Positions 6,059 to 12,721 are shown, counted from the first letter of the stretch. The stretch is 18,480 nt of DNA from Pseudomonadota bacterium (GCA_030605265.1 JAUWIR010000013.1:1-18480), one strand, 5' to 3'. Notes: a model not told the origin generated them from the letters alone. Numbers and translations: made by a program.

Positions 6059-6450
6059 TCCTCTCCTTTTTGGTTAAAAGTAAAGCTTTGTCCCTCAAAG
6101 AAGGATTTCGGCCAAAGCCTGATCCCCTCTCTTTCCTTGCGTAGGAGGAAAAGATAGGCGGCAATAGAATCCATGTTTTTGTTCAAGGGCCTGGGTATTC
6201 TGACTAAATAAGATTTCTCTTTGGTCGCCTCTCCTATGGCCAAAAGATAGGCCTCGTTTCGTGTGAGCCTTTCCAGCGCCGCTTTAAGGCCGCCATCATC
6301 TCCGGCCGCCCAGGCGGCTACGGCCTGCTCGGCCGCCTGCTCAATCGCCGGCTGGAAGATATTGGCGGAATGGGCCGCTCTTACAGCACAGAGAATGAAA
6401 AGGACCAGGATAAACAGAGTGATATTAAAACAATCGGTTTCTTTTTTCAT
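6055..6450 (-). CDS. Small exported protein of unknown function
   Basis: Not recognised. The 131-residue protein has an N-terminal hydrophobic stretch (about 9-24, ITLFILVLFILCAV) ending in AAHSAN, a good signal-peptidase I site. The mature part starts with an Ala-rich helix (EQAAEQAVAAWAAGDDGGLKAAL) and then has a mixed charged region with RIPRPLNKN and a Trp-Pro-Lys motif. It would be periplasmic. AAGGAG precedes the ATG, and its stop overlaps the start of the channel gene, so it is probably made in fixed proportion to the proton-channel complex. An accessory subunit role is inference from position. Confidence 0.72.
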   Translation of the reverse strand: MKKETDCFNITLFILVLFILCAVRAAHSANIFQPAIEQAAEQAVAAWAAGDDGGLKAALERLTRNEAYLLAIGEATKEKSYLVRIPRPLNKNMDSIAAYLFLLRKEREGIRLWPKSFFEGQSFTFNQKGEE

Positions 6451-6484
6451 GGTCTTATGCTCCTTGTCTTATGCTTTTTTTGGC

Positions 6485-7393
6485 TTAAAAATCAAGGCCG
6501 TTTTGATATCTTTGAAGGATTGCGTTTGCTTCAAGTTCATAGGATGAGCTGTCGAAGCCGTCCTCTTTTTGATTATCATTAAGGATTGGGTCTATGAACT
6601 CCTCTACATTAATTTCCGGCACCTCAAAGGCGCCCTCAGGATTAATCTGAGCTATAGTATGCTGAATTGGTTTTAGGGCTAAAGCATAGCGCATCAACTC
6701 TATGGCCAACTCCGTTTTTACCCTTTCCTGCTCCATAGCCCTTGCCTTGAGCGTAGTTTTGGCATAAATTGATCTAAGATAATCCGCAACCCTGTCGATT
6801 TCCTTGATAATATTACCGGAGGCGCCGGCCCCTTTTGCACCCCGGCGATAAAGCAGCTCATTTTCTCTCAAAAGGCCGGCTATCTCCTTGTTAAGCTCCA
6901 GGTTGTCAAAAAGAGTGGTCATGGCGGAAATATTGGCATAGAAGGAACTGATGTTTCTCTTAAACTCAGGATTTCGCAGCTTTTTGGCCGCCTTACCCAA
7001 GGGGCTGTTTTGAGCGGCTACTCTTAAATTATCCAGATTGGGCAGGATGGCCTCTATTTTGGAAAGATTGAGGCGGTAAAGCCGGCCGTAGAAATTAAGC
7101 AAACGACCGGTTTCCTCTAAGGTCCGTGCTTTTATGGTTATCCGGTCCTTTTCGGTCTGCGCCTTCCCAAAATCTGTCTTGAGTTTTTGACGCGCCCTCT
7201 GGGTTGCGGTAATATTACTCACCAGATCACCTTTCCTCTGGTTATAATCCGTCAGATCATCAGCGATTTTACCCGCCAGTTGATCAACATCAAGAAGGCC
7301 GTCGGTAATGGTTCGGGATTCTGATAATGATGCGCTGAAAATAAACAGGGACATTCCCAAGATAATGGCTGTTATAAATTGTAATTTTTTCAT
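6485..7393 (-). CDS. Periplasmic helical/coiled-coil protein
   Basis: Not recognised. The 302-residue protein starts with a signal peptide (MKKLQFITAIILGMSLFIFSA, probable cleavage about residues 21-26). The mature protein is almost wholly helical with long charged amphipathic stretches, for example QRARQKLKTDFGKAQTEKDR and KARAMEQERVKTELAIELM, suggesting coiled coils or a helical bundle. The C-terminal 50 residues are acidic (VPEINVEEFIDPI and later). GGAG sits correctly before the ATG, and there are 34 bp to the next gene and 42 bp from the previous one. A structural or scaffold role in the periplasm, perhaps joining the lipoprotein to the channel complex, is inference. Confidence 0.72.
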   Translation of the reverse strand: MKKLQFITAIILGMSLFIFSASLSESRTITDGLLDVDQLAGKIADDLTDYNQRKGDLVSNITATQRARQKLKTDFGKAQTEKDRITIKARTLEETGRLLNFYGRLYRLNLSKIEAILPNLDNLRVAAQNSPLGKAAKKLRNPEFKRNISSFYANISAMTTLFDNLELNKEIAGLLRENELLYRRGAKGAGASGNIIKEIDRVADYLRSIYAKTTLKARAMEQERVKTELAIELMRYALALKPIQHTIAQINPEGAFEVPEINVEEFIDPILNDNQKEDGFDSSSYELEANAILQRYQNGLDF

Positions 7394-7435
7394 AGACTTA
7401 TCTCCTTATATTTAATATTTAATATTGAAAAATAT

Positions 7436-8002
7436 TTAAAAATTACCGGTTTTGATAAACTCGTTATATAAGTCATAGAGCGCCTTGAGCCTGTCGTCTC
7501 TACCTTTCTTGTCCATCCATTCGTATTTGTTATAGCTAAATTTAAGGGCCCGCATGTTTTTAAAAAAAGCCTGCTTATCATTGGAGATTAGTCGGCATAC
7601 GGCGGCAGACATAAGACAGGTTCGATACAATGGAGTTTGGTGCCCGGAAATATCCAGGCAGGCCATCTCAAACTCAACCGCTGCATCTTCATATCTTTCC
7701 CGGTCGAAAAGAAAAAGGCCGCACCCGATGTGCTCTTTTACAGTATCCGGTTCTTTGGCAGGGGTCACTGTTTTGATTGACTTATGGAAGCGAAGCTCAA
7801 CTGTTTTGACAGGCTCAAGCGTCGGGGCCGGCTTGGCGATTCGGGCCAATGTATTGGATTTTGCTTTGGGTGCGGCACAGGCAAAAAGGAGCAGGGCAAA
7901 AGGTATCATGGCCGCAAGGCGCCATAATGGCCTTTGTATGAAGCGGTTTTTGCTGTTAAGCATGTTAACTATTTGTAAGGTTATGGTTATACATTTCTTC
8001 AT
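7436..8002 (-). CDS. Predicted outer-membrane lipoprotein
   Basis: The 188-residue protein has a lipoprotein signal: basic N-region, hydrophobic core MIPFALLLFA and lipobox LFAC with Cys42. Residue +2 is Ala rather than Asp, so Lol sorting to the outer membrane is expected. The N-region before the core is unusually long, and an internal ATG at residue 14 is an alternative start, but AGGAGG nine bases before the first ATG supports the longer form. The mature part has a Pro/Lys-rich linker, then a helical region (FLFDRERYEDAAVEFEMACLDI) that looks like TPR-type repeats. The combination suggests an outer-membrane docking point for the system, by analogy with Pal or TPR lipoproteins. Family not identified. 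Confidence 0.76.
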   Translation of the reverse strand: MKKCITITLQIVNMLNSKNRFIQRPLWRLAAMIPFALLLFACAAPKAKSNTLARIAKPAPTLEPVKTVELRFHKSIKTVTPAKEPDTVKEHIGCGLFLFDRERYEDAAVEFEMACLDISGHQTPLYRTCLMSAAVCRLISNDKQAFFKNMRALKFSYNKYEWMDKKGRDDRLKALYDLYNEFIKTGNF

Positions 8003-8020
8003 CCTATGTTTCCTCCTCTA

Positions 8021-8602
8021 TTATTCTTGTACTGCTCTTGCCTGAAGTCCTTGGCGGGATATGATCGGAATAAAGGAGACCTCTTTTCCCGTCCATATCC
8101 GGTCAAAATTGCACCATCGGCTCAGGAAAAATATGCCTTTGCGGTTTCTGCTGATGAACCCGTACCCCTGGGCCGGCAAGTAGTTTTCTATAACGCCTTT
8201 TTTACAAAAGGAGTGGTGGACCCTTAATCTGAAATTACCCTCTCTGATTTCATAATAATCGGGGTCGCTTAAATTCTCATCAGGGAGCTTTTTCCAGAGG
8301 TCCTTTAGCTGAAAACCTGGTTTTGCCTCCCGAGTGCAAACAGGGCGGGCTTCCAAGGTTTTTCCGTTTACAGGGACAAAAAGCATTTCATGAGTAATAT
8401 CAACATCAACAGGGAAATAGCAGCTTATAAGGCCTGCTTTACTGATAGGATCTCTCAACATAATACCAATCTCTTTCACCCTGAGGCTCCCGTTGCCGAT
8501 TTCCTCTACCAGTTTTTTGCTGTTGGACTCTAAGCCGTAAGCATTCGTAAATGTGCCTAAGCTCTTCATAATGGCGGCCGTATTAATTACCATTGTTTCC
8601 AT
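8021..8602 (-). CDS. Protein with C-terminal cold-shock-like domain
   Basis: The 193-residue protein has an N-terminal region of unknown fold (1-130) and a C-terminal cold-shock-type OB fold (about 135-193). In that fold KGVIENYLPAQGYGFISRN corresponds to strand 1 plus RNP1 and GIFFLSRWCN to RNP2, followed by GKEVSFIPI...GLQARAVQ. Cold-shock domains bind single-stranded RNA or DNA through exactly these aromatic residues. No signal peptide is present, so it is cytoplasmic. GGAG precedes the ATG and it overlaps the end of the first cold-shock gene by 20 bp, so the two are translationally coupled and may form a pair. A link to RNA handling for the RT-Cas1 machinery is inference. Confidence 0.76.
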   Translation of the reverse strand: METMVINTAAIMKSLGTFTNAYGLESNSKKLVEEIGNGSLRVKEIGIMLRDPISKAGLISCYFPVDVDITHEMLFVPVNGKTLEARPVCTREAKPGFQLKDLWKKLPDENLSDPDYYEIREGNFRLRVHHSFCKKGVIENYLPAQGYGFISRNRKGIFFLSRWCNFDRIWTGKEVSFIPIISRQGLQARAVQE

Positions 8603-8921
8603 TGTTTTCTCCTTTTATAGGTTTTATCTTGACGGCCTGGGTCCTGCCGTCTTCCAGGAAAGAGACTTCAAACCTTACGGGCATTCCCGGAGAGGGGATA
8701 AAGCTGTAAGCAAGATTTTTGAAATGAAAAAAGAAATTGGTTTTCTCTACGCTGATGAAGCCGTATTGGCCGTTTATGGTGGTTATTTTGCCGGTATTAA
8801 ATACCCTTACACAGTTGCATACACAGCAAACATACTGCCTGCCCAAAGAACTTGCGGTAAAATTAATCATTGCCGGTTGCAGGTTTTGATCCTGATGATT
8901 TTGACAAAATACTTTAGCCAT
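8583..8921 (-). CDS. Cold-shock-domain protein with Cys-rich N-terminus
   Basis: The 112-residue protein opens the operon. Residues about 43-101 form a cold-shock domain: FNTGKITTINGQYGFISV contains the RNP1 motif (GQYGFISV) and NFFFHFKNL matches RNP2 (VFVHF-type), followed by GMPVRFEVSF and AVKIKPI. These are the nucleic-acid stacking aromatics of CspA-type proteins. Before it are Cys6, His9 and the cluster Cys32, 33, 35 and 37 (YVCCVCNC), a possible metal-binding knuckle. The tail is Gly/Asn-rich. It is cytoplasmic, with GGAG before the ATG and a candidate promoter about 60 bp upstream. Ordinary cold-shock proteins are about 70 residues and lack the Cys-rich region, so this is probably a dedicated member of the system rather than a housekeeping CspA. 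Confidence 0.82.
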   Translation of the reverse strand: MAKVFCQNHQDQNLQPAMINFTASSLGRQYVCCVCNCVRVFNTGKITTINGQYGFISVEKTNFFFHFKNLAYSFIPSPGMPVRFEVSFLEDGRTQAVKIKPIKGENNGNNGN

Positions 8922-8980
8922 AAGGAATCTCCTTATATGTTTTTATATATCTCTATATATATTTCTTATGTCTTTGAAAT

Positions 8981-9009
8981 CTTATATCTATCTTTGAAGA
9001 GTGTCTTAA
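8981..9009 (-). promoter_or_regulatory. Candidate promoter of the CRISPR-envelope operon
   Basis: On the minus strand TTAAGA (9004-9009) and TATAAG (8981-8986) are separated by 17 bp. Transcription would start near 8974, giving a leader of about 53 nt before the first cold-shock gene. It lies directly after the upstream operon's terminator, as expected for a new transcription unit. Consensus matching only. Confidence 0.45.
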
Positions 9010-9055
9010 ACCTTTTACTTACTTGTTTAGTCTTCCGGGGTTGGCGATAGGTGAC

Positions 9056-9098
9056 AAAAAAACTTGGCAGGCCGCCTTATCAAGCAAAACGGCCCGCC
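9056..9098 (-). terminator. Intrinsic terminator of the 9107-12038 operon
   Basis: On the minus strand GGCGGGCCG (9090-9098) pairs with CGGCCTGCC (9066-9074) over nine base pairs with one G-U, around a 15-nt loop. AAG and seven T residues follow (9056-9062). GC-rich stem plus T-run just after the stop at 9107 is the classic rho-independent form. It separates the two minus-strand operons. Confidence 0.85.
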
Positions 9099-9106
9099 TG
9101 AGCCTT

Positions 9107-9655
9107 CTAATCACTATCCATATTAATGCCCTCCCTATCGCATGCCTTGTTGACCCTCTCTTGATGTCCTTGTACCCACTTGCCTTTTGCTTCCGCGAGT
9201 AATTGAGTAAAGGCCTCCCTGGCCTGATATGCTTTTTCTACCGCCTCTATTAACGTGCCGCTGTCTTTTAGCTGCAAGGCATCCTTAAGGAGAGAGTTGC
9301 CCCATTCAATGTCCTCTTCACTGCAGTGTTTGGCAAGATAGGACACCCCTCCCTCAAGCTCCTTGCCCTCAAGGATAAGGTCTTCCAGTTTTCGGCAAAG
9401 CATTGCTCTCATGTCAAGACATTCTTGCTGAAGCTTCTCTGTTCCCTCGGCTAGGCCCTCCGCCTTGTTGATTTCCGGCTTGGTGATCGAATCAGGGCCC
9501 TTGGATTTGAGGCTGTTGACTAATGTTTTCCACTCAGCCAGCTTGCCCTGCAAGATCTCCCTAATCTGTGGATAGTCCGAATAAGCCTGCTGTGCTTCGC
9601 CAAGGTCCATTTCCTGTGTGTCGTTGGTTTCTAAAATGACGGTTTCAAGTTCCAT
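9107..9655 (-). CDS. Acidic helical cytoplasmic protein, unknown
   Basis: Not recognised. The start at 9653-9655 (MELETVILETN) is chosen because AGGAGG lies nine bases upstream; the frame stays open further but would overlap the LysM gene. The 182-residue product is acidic and mostly helical, with repeated charged amphipathic segments (GTLIEAVEKAYQAREAFTQLL) and three Cys residues in the middle and C-terminal parts. There is no signal peptide or membrane segment. It is the last gene before the terminator and follows the LysM membrane protein by 38 bp. It may be a soluble partner of that protein's cytoplasmic tail, but the sequence does not show this directly. Confidence 0.66.
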   Translation of the reverse strand: MELETVILETNDTQEMDLGEAQQAYSDYPQIREILQGKLAEWKTLVNSLKSKGPDSITKPEINKAEGLAEGTEKLQQECLDMRAMLCRKLEDLILEGKELEGGVSYLAKHCSEEDIEWGNSLLKDALQLKDSGTLIEAVEKAYQAREAFTQLLAEAKGKWVQGHQERVNKACDREGINMDSD

Positions 9656-9693
9656 AGTGGTCTTCCTCCTTTTTTTATTCATGGGTTGAAAAT

Positions 9694-10473
9694 TCATGGC
9701 CTTACTTTTTCCAGCGCCTTGATATGCTGTAGTTGCTGATCCAGCCACTTTTCTATCCAGACTGAGCGCTCCTTCTTCTTCCTGTGCTTTATCACCAGGG
9801 AAAAGATTAAAACTATAATAATCAAAAGGCATAGGAAGGTTTTTCGTTGCCAGGAGAGTATCTTTCTTTGCTCGGCAACCGCGGCTTTTTGTTCTTCTGT
9901 GATTTGCGCTAATTGCGCACACTTTTGATCTTTTTGGCGAAGCTCTTCATCGGTCGTGAAGTATCTTAGGGCCTTTTCCGCTAGCTCCCTGGCCTCAACA
10001 TAGTTGGCCAGGCCATAGGTTAATCCTTTCTTTGCCCTCTTAGCCTTGGCCAGGAAATCCAGCCCTTGCTGATAGGCGCCGAACCTGTTTTGGTTCTCTT
10101 GATCCACAAACCTTTCCGCTTCACGAATGGCCCCTTGAGCGGCTTTTTTAATGCCCTCATATCGATTGAGCCTCTCTGTGGCCAAGTCCGTCAGGTATGT
10201 GCCGGATGGGACAATAAGCCTTTCTCCAACCACTAATTTATCCGGTGTTGAGATTAGCCTTCCCCGTCCGTCTAAAAAAGCATGGTTGCTGTTGGCCTGA
10301 AAGACCCTCAGCCAGTCTGCGCCAAAAAGCTTTATGAGCGAATCCCCGGGCTCCGCAAAGATTGTGCATTGATAAGTCAGGCAATGCCCGTGAGCTTTAA
10401 AAACAGGAACACAAGTAATGACACAAGTAATAATGAACGCCCACAGAATAAAAACAACAGCCTTTGATCTCAT
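9694..10473 (-). CDS. LysM-domain membrane protein (peptidoglycan-binding)
   Basis: The 259-residue protein has a signal peptide (about 1-28) and a LysM-like domain (about 36-91: PGDSLIKLFGADWLRVFQAN then DKLVVGERLIVPSG). A long charged helical region (about 98-205) follows, then one membrane segment near the C-terminus (212-229, FLCLLIIIVLIFSLVI) and a basic cytoplasmic tail. LysM domains bind GlcNAc in peptidoglycan, so the protein would link cell wall to inner membrane with its helical stalk in the periplasm. GGAG precedes the ATG. This layout resembles FimV/YgaU-like LysM proteins only in general terms. It gives the second operon an envelope function like the first. Confidence 0.8.
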   Translation of the reverse strand: MRSKAVVFILWAFIITCVITCVPVFKAHGHCLTYQCTIFAEPGDSLIKLFGADWLRVFQANSNHAFLDGRGRLISTPDKLVVGERLIVPSGTYLTDLATERLNRYEGIKKAAQGAIREAERFVDQENQNRFGAYQQGLDFLAKAKRAKKGLTYGLANYVEARELAEKALRYFTTDEELRQKDQKCAQLAQITEEQKAAVAEQRKILSWQRKTFLCLLIIIVLIFSLVIKHRKKKERSVWIEKWLDQQLQHIKALEKVRP

Positions 10474-10535
10474 GCGTGCTCTCCTTAAGTTAAGCCGTTA
10501 AGCCGTATAAATAAAATGAAAATTCCTCTATGCTG

Positions 10536-11204
10536 TTAAATAAGCTTGGGTGTATAAGACTTTAGAGTTCCTGTTTTAGTGAAGCCATTTTGAGGCCTCG
10601 TATAAGTCGTTACCGGTTTGTAGGGCTTTGGGTATCCGGCATTGGCTAAACGATCTTTAGCCCTTCCATTTTCCGGTTTGTTAAATGATGGCTTTTCATT
10701 AAATCTTCTTTTGCTGTTATCTATACGTTTTTGGATACGTTCGATGGCCACTTGGACTGCAAATAGGATATCAGGGGGCTCAAAGCCGTTTTGAAGCTTC
10801 CTAAGTTCATTGATTATCCGATAATCGCTGCCGAGCCTTCCGAGAGATGTAACCGCCGCCTTGCGTATAGCCTCCTCATGATCAAGAAGGCCTTTTAAGA
10901 CCTCTTCTGTGCCTCTTGGGTCCCCTAAGGTGCCAAGGTGATAATAGGCCCTGCGGCGCTTATCCAGGTTGAGGTTATAAGTAGTTTTGACAAATCTATT
11001 GAGGGCTTCATCCGGGGCCAGTACACCCAGACTTCTTACTGCTTCTTGCTGGAGTTTCGGGTCTTTAGCTTCGTAGCCGGCATCAAAGAGGGTATGGACC
11101 ACCCTGGAGTTGTCTTTTATATACCGCATTTGATAAGCTGCTTTGTATTGATTTTCCGGGTTGTTGGCGTCGTAAATATCATTCATTAATTGCCGAATAT
11201 CCAT
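10536..11204 (-). CDS. HEAT-repeat protein
   Basis: The 222-residue protein contains HEAT-like helical repeats between about residues 35 and 150: KDPKLQQEAVRSLGVLAPDEAL, KRRRAYYHLGTLGDPRGTEEVL and HEEAIRKAAVTSLGRLGSDYRI. The conserved Ala-Leu-Gly and Gly-Asp turns are clear. HEAT repeats are protein-protein interaction scaffolds. The last 60 residues are basic and low in complexity (many Lys, Pro, Tyr, Thr), probably disordered and possibly nucleic-acid binding. It is cytoplasmic, with GGAG before the ATG. It lies 62 bp upstream of the LysM gene and follows the 11323-11721 gene after a 118-bp gap containing a hairpin. Confidence 0.75.
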   Translation of the reverse strand: MDIRQLMNDIYDANNPENQYKAAYQMRYIKDNSRVVHTLFDAGYEAKDPKLQQEAVRSLGVLAPDEALNRFVKTTYNLNLDKRRRAYYHLGTLGDPRGTEEVLKGLLDHEEAIRKAAVTSLGRLGSDYRIINELRKLQNGFEPPDILFAVQVAIERIQKRIDNSKRRFNEKPSFNKPENGRAKDRLANAGYPKPYKPVTTYTRPQNGFTKTGTLKSYTPKLI

Positions 11205-11287
11205 AGTAAAATCTCTCCTTTTTAGTTATGGTTTTAATACCCGTAAAATTTTTTAATACACTAAAGATTTGTTACAACTGCTTGGTT

Positions 11288-11323
11288 ACAAAGGCTGAAC
11301 CAGTAGCAAGCCAATGCCTTTGT
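11288..11323. repeat. Hairpin-forming inverted repeat after the 11323 gene
   Basis: ACAAAGGC (11288-11295) and GCCTTTGT (11316-11323) are perfect inverted copies around a 20-nt loop and touch the stop codon of the upstream gene. A further TTGTAAC copy lies nearby. There is no T-run on either strand, so it is not a normal intrinsic terminator. RNA stabilisation or partial attenuation is possible. Confidence 0.4.
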
Positions 11324-11721
11324 TACAATGCCCGGACCTGCAACAAGCCATTGAGATTAATGTTAAGCATCAATGCCTTGGTGTTGGTGTGGTCATCTAA
11401 GGTATTGCTCAGCAAAAGATAAAGGTCCCGGCCGTTTTGCTTGTCCGGACGGGCAAAAATCTCCTTGGGTATGATGAGGTAGATGAATCGAGATACCACA
11501 TCCAGGGCACAGATCTTGGCGATAGTGGCTTTTATGTGATTTTGCCTCAGACTTACCTGTACGCCGACTATTTGATTTTTCAGGTTGAGTGCAAAATCTA
11601 TCTTGTAATTGTGATCATAATCAGGGCTGGTCTTAGGATTAACACCAGCCATCTTGAGCGACTTGACTATGTTGCCTTCGATCATTTTGCCGAGTTGAAC
11701 CTTTGGGTTGTTTCTATCCAT
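11323..11721 (-). CDS. Small protein, possible PD-(D/E)XK nuclease-like fold
   Basis: The 132-residue protein begins with a helix containing Glu15 (GKMIEGNIVKSLKMAG), then DYDHNYKIDFALNLKNQIVGVQVSLRQ. Here Asp42 and Gln55 occupy the positions expected for a PD-(D/E)XK core, in which an early Glu, an Asp at a strand start and (E/Q)xK on the next strand are usual. The final Lys is not in register, so catalytic activity is doubtful and the assignment is weak. The remainder has strands FIYLIIP and KALMLNINL. It is cytoplasmic. GGAGG precedes the ATG. It sits second in its operon, 41 bp after the small first gene and 118 bp before the HEAT gene. An alternative is an uncharacterised alpha/beta protein. 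Confidence 0.55.
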   Translation of the reverse strand: MDRNNPKVQLGKMIEGNIVKSLKMAGVNPKTSPDYDHNYKIDFALNLKNQIVGVQVSLRQNHIKATIAKICALDVVSRFIYLIIPKEIFARPDKQNGRDLYLLLSNTLDDHTNTKALMLNINLNGLLQVRAL

Positions 11722-11753
11722 TACATTGCCTCCGATTGGGTTTATCAGGTAAT

Positions 11754-11775
11754 GGTGCTGGTTTAAACCAGCACC
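11754..11775. repeat. Perfect 22-bp palindrome
   Basis: Two perfectly complementary 11-bp arms, GGTGCTGGTTT and AAACCAGCACC, meet without a spacer. The palindrome covers the last codons and stop of the 11763 gene and part of the 41-bp gap before the 11721 start. As RNA it would form an 8-bp GC-rich stem with a six-base loop. No T-run follows on the minus strand. It could be a dimeric regulator site or an attenuator-like hairpin. Confidence 0.6.
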
Positions 11776-12038
11776 TTCCCTTTGGTTTGATGAAGATATG
11801 CGGCAAAGTCACAAGGGTCAAGGTATGCGCCATCATGTAGGCGAATGACTACGGCTGCTTTAGTAATGGGTGAAAGCAAATTGCTCAACAGGACATTAGC
11901 CCTACCTCTGACGGTTACTACTGCATTTAAAGTTTTATTAATTCGGTTTTCCTTGTAATCACGAAGTGCGATTACATCTGCTAACTTAATGATTCTTTCT
12001 TTGACTGGGTGATGCATTAAAGCGGTATTGGTTTTCAT
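11763..12038 (-). CDS. Small protein of unknown function, first gene of the second operon
   Basis: Not recognised. The 91-residue protein has a charged N-terminal half (VKERIIKLADVIALRDYKENRINK) and a beta-rich half (LNAVVTVRGRANVLLSNLL, KAAVVIRLHDGAYLDPCDF). There is no signal peptide or membrane segment. AGGAGG sits eight bases before the ATG, upstream of which lie an inverted repeat (12058-12077) and a candidate promoter. As leader gene of the operon and with an OB- or ferredoxin-like strand pattern it could be a small nucleic-acid-binding or regulatory protein, but I cannot support a function. Confidence 0.66.
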   Translation of the reverse strand: MKTNTALMHHPVKERIIKLADVIALRDYKENRINKTLNAVVTVRGRANVLLSNLLSPITKAAVVIRLHDGAYLDPCDFAAYLHQTKGKVLV

Positions 12039-12057
12039 GTGACCTTCCTCCTTAAAT

Positions 12058-12077
12058 CTTAAATAAGTTTATTTAAG
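12058..12077. promoter_or_regulatory. Inverted repeat, possible operator for the second operon
   Basis: CTTAAATAA and TTATTTAAG are perfect 9-bp inverted arms with a 2-bp spacer. They lie 20 bp upstream of the 12038 start codon and overlap the predicted transcription start, the place where a repressor would act. The region is AT-rich, so chance cannot be excluded. Confidence 0.4.
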
Positions 12078-12082
12078 AAAAA

Positions 12083-12112
12083 ATTTTATTAATTGAAAAA
12101 TTTAATTTGCAA
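12083..12112 (-). promoter_or_regulatory. Candidate promoter of the 9107-12038 operon
   Basis: On the minus strand TTGCAA (12107-12112) and TAAAAT (12083-12088) are separated by 18 bp. The predicted start near 12076 falls in the inverted repeat. The AT-rich setting offers several weaker alternatives. Confidence 0.3.
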
Positions 12113-12200
12113 AATTTAAGGCTACAAATTATTATTACTATAGGCTCTTAACTTTCTTTTTACTTTCTGTTTACTGCTATTGATGAGCTAGTTTCATCAT

Positions 12201-12250
12201 CTACTTAATAAATTCAAAATTTGTTTAAAAAAACGTGCAACTTTTTTAAG
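12201..12250 (+). repeat. Bipartite intergenic motif, copy 1
   Basis: CTACTTAATA at 12201 and CGTGCAAC at 12234, followed by TTTTTTAAG. The distance between the two parts is 33 bp, exactly as in copy 2. Non-coding. Confidence 0.7.
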
Positions 12251-12372
12251 TTTATTTTTATTTTTTGATATCACCTTCTCTCTTTTTAGATATGTTATTT
12301 TCATTTTCTGTTAACCTTCAGAAAGATGTTGAACCGGAACATAGTGTGATTAATTGCTGGGATTGAAAGCTT

Positions 12373-12424
12373 CTACTTAATAATTCACTTTCGATTTTAC
12401 GAAGCCGTGCAAATTTTTTTTTAA
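12373..12424 (+). repeat. Bipartite intergenic motif, copy 2
   Basis: CTACTTAATA at 12373 and CGTGCAAA at 12406, followed by a T-run and AAG. It is a direct repeat of copy 1, 172 bp downstream, with an ATTCACTT block between the two parts. Confidence 0.7.
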
Positions 12425-12520
12425 GATATAAATTTTGGGGCACGTGCTTATTTATGGATCTTGATTAGTTGCTTGATTTTAAAGGAGTAACTTTCTGTAA
12501 TGATTTTTAATAAAATTTTT

Positions 12521-12570
12521 TTAAAAAAAGTTGCACGGATTTTGGAGCGGGGAAGTGAATATATTTAATG
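12521..12570 (-). repeat. Bipartite intergenic motif, copy 3 (inverted)
   Basis: On the minus strand CGTGCAACTTTTTTTAA starts at 12537, and ATTCACTT lies 23 bp before it, the same spacing as in copy 2. The CTACTTAATA part is degraded (CATTAAATAT). The inverted orientation points this copy at the leftward genes. Confidence 0.6.
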
Positions 12571-12721
12571 AAAGGATAAGTTGGTTTTGGAAATGGTTAT
12601 AAGTATGTTTTATGGAAGGCATATAGCATAAAATTAGTTTGTTTTATTTTTTAAATTAATATTTAAAATTAAAATTTTATTTAAATTATTAATTAAAATT
12701 TGCTTTGATGGAGGGAATGAA

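Larger units (their letters stand above)
12039..12721. other. AT-rich divergent intergenic region
   Basis: This 683-bp stretch separates the leftward operons from the rightward sigma-factor operon and contains no credible gene. It is much richer in A and T than the flanking genes. It holds three copies of a bipartite motif (about 12201-12250, 12373-12424 and 12521-12570), a GCACGTGC palindrome near 12437-12444, a GGAAC element at 12336-12340 that resembles an ECF sigma -35 but has no matching -10, and the start-proximal elements of the 12038 gene. A promoter for the sigma gene must lie in the last 150 bp, but no single candidate stands out. Confidence 0.75.

Noticed and set aside
8553..9050. 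Plus-strand open frame opposite the first cold-shock gene
   Set aside because: It is antisense to a gene with clear RNP motifs and crosses the terminator-promoter region; no ribosome site supports it.
9656..9922. Longer N-terminus for the 9107 gene
   Set aside because: It overlaps the LysM gene's coding sequence; AGGAGG in front of 9655 marks the real start.
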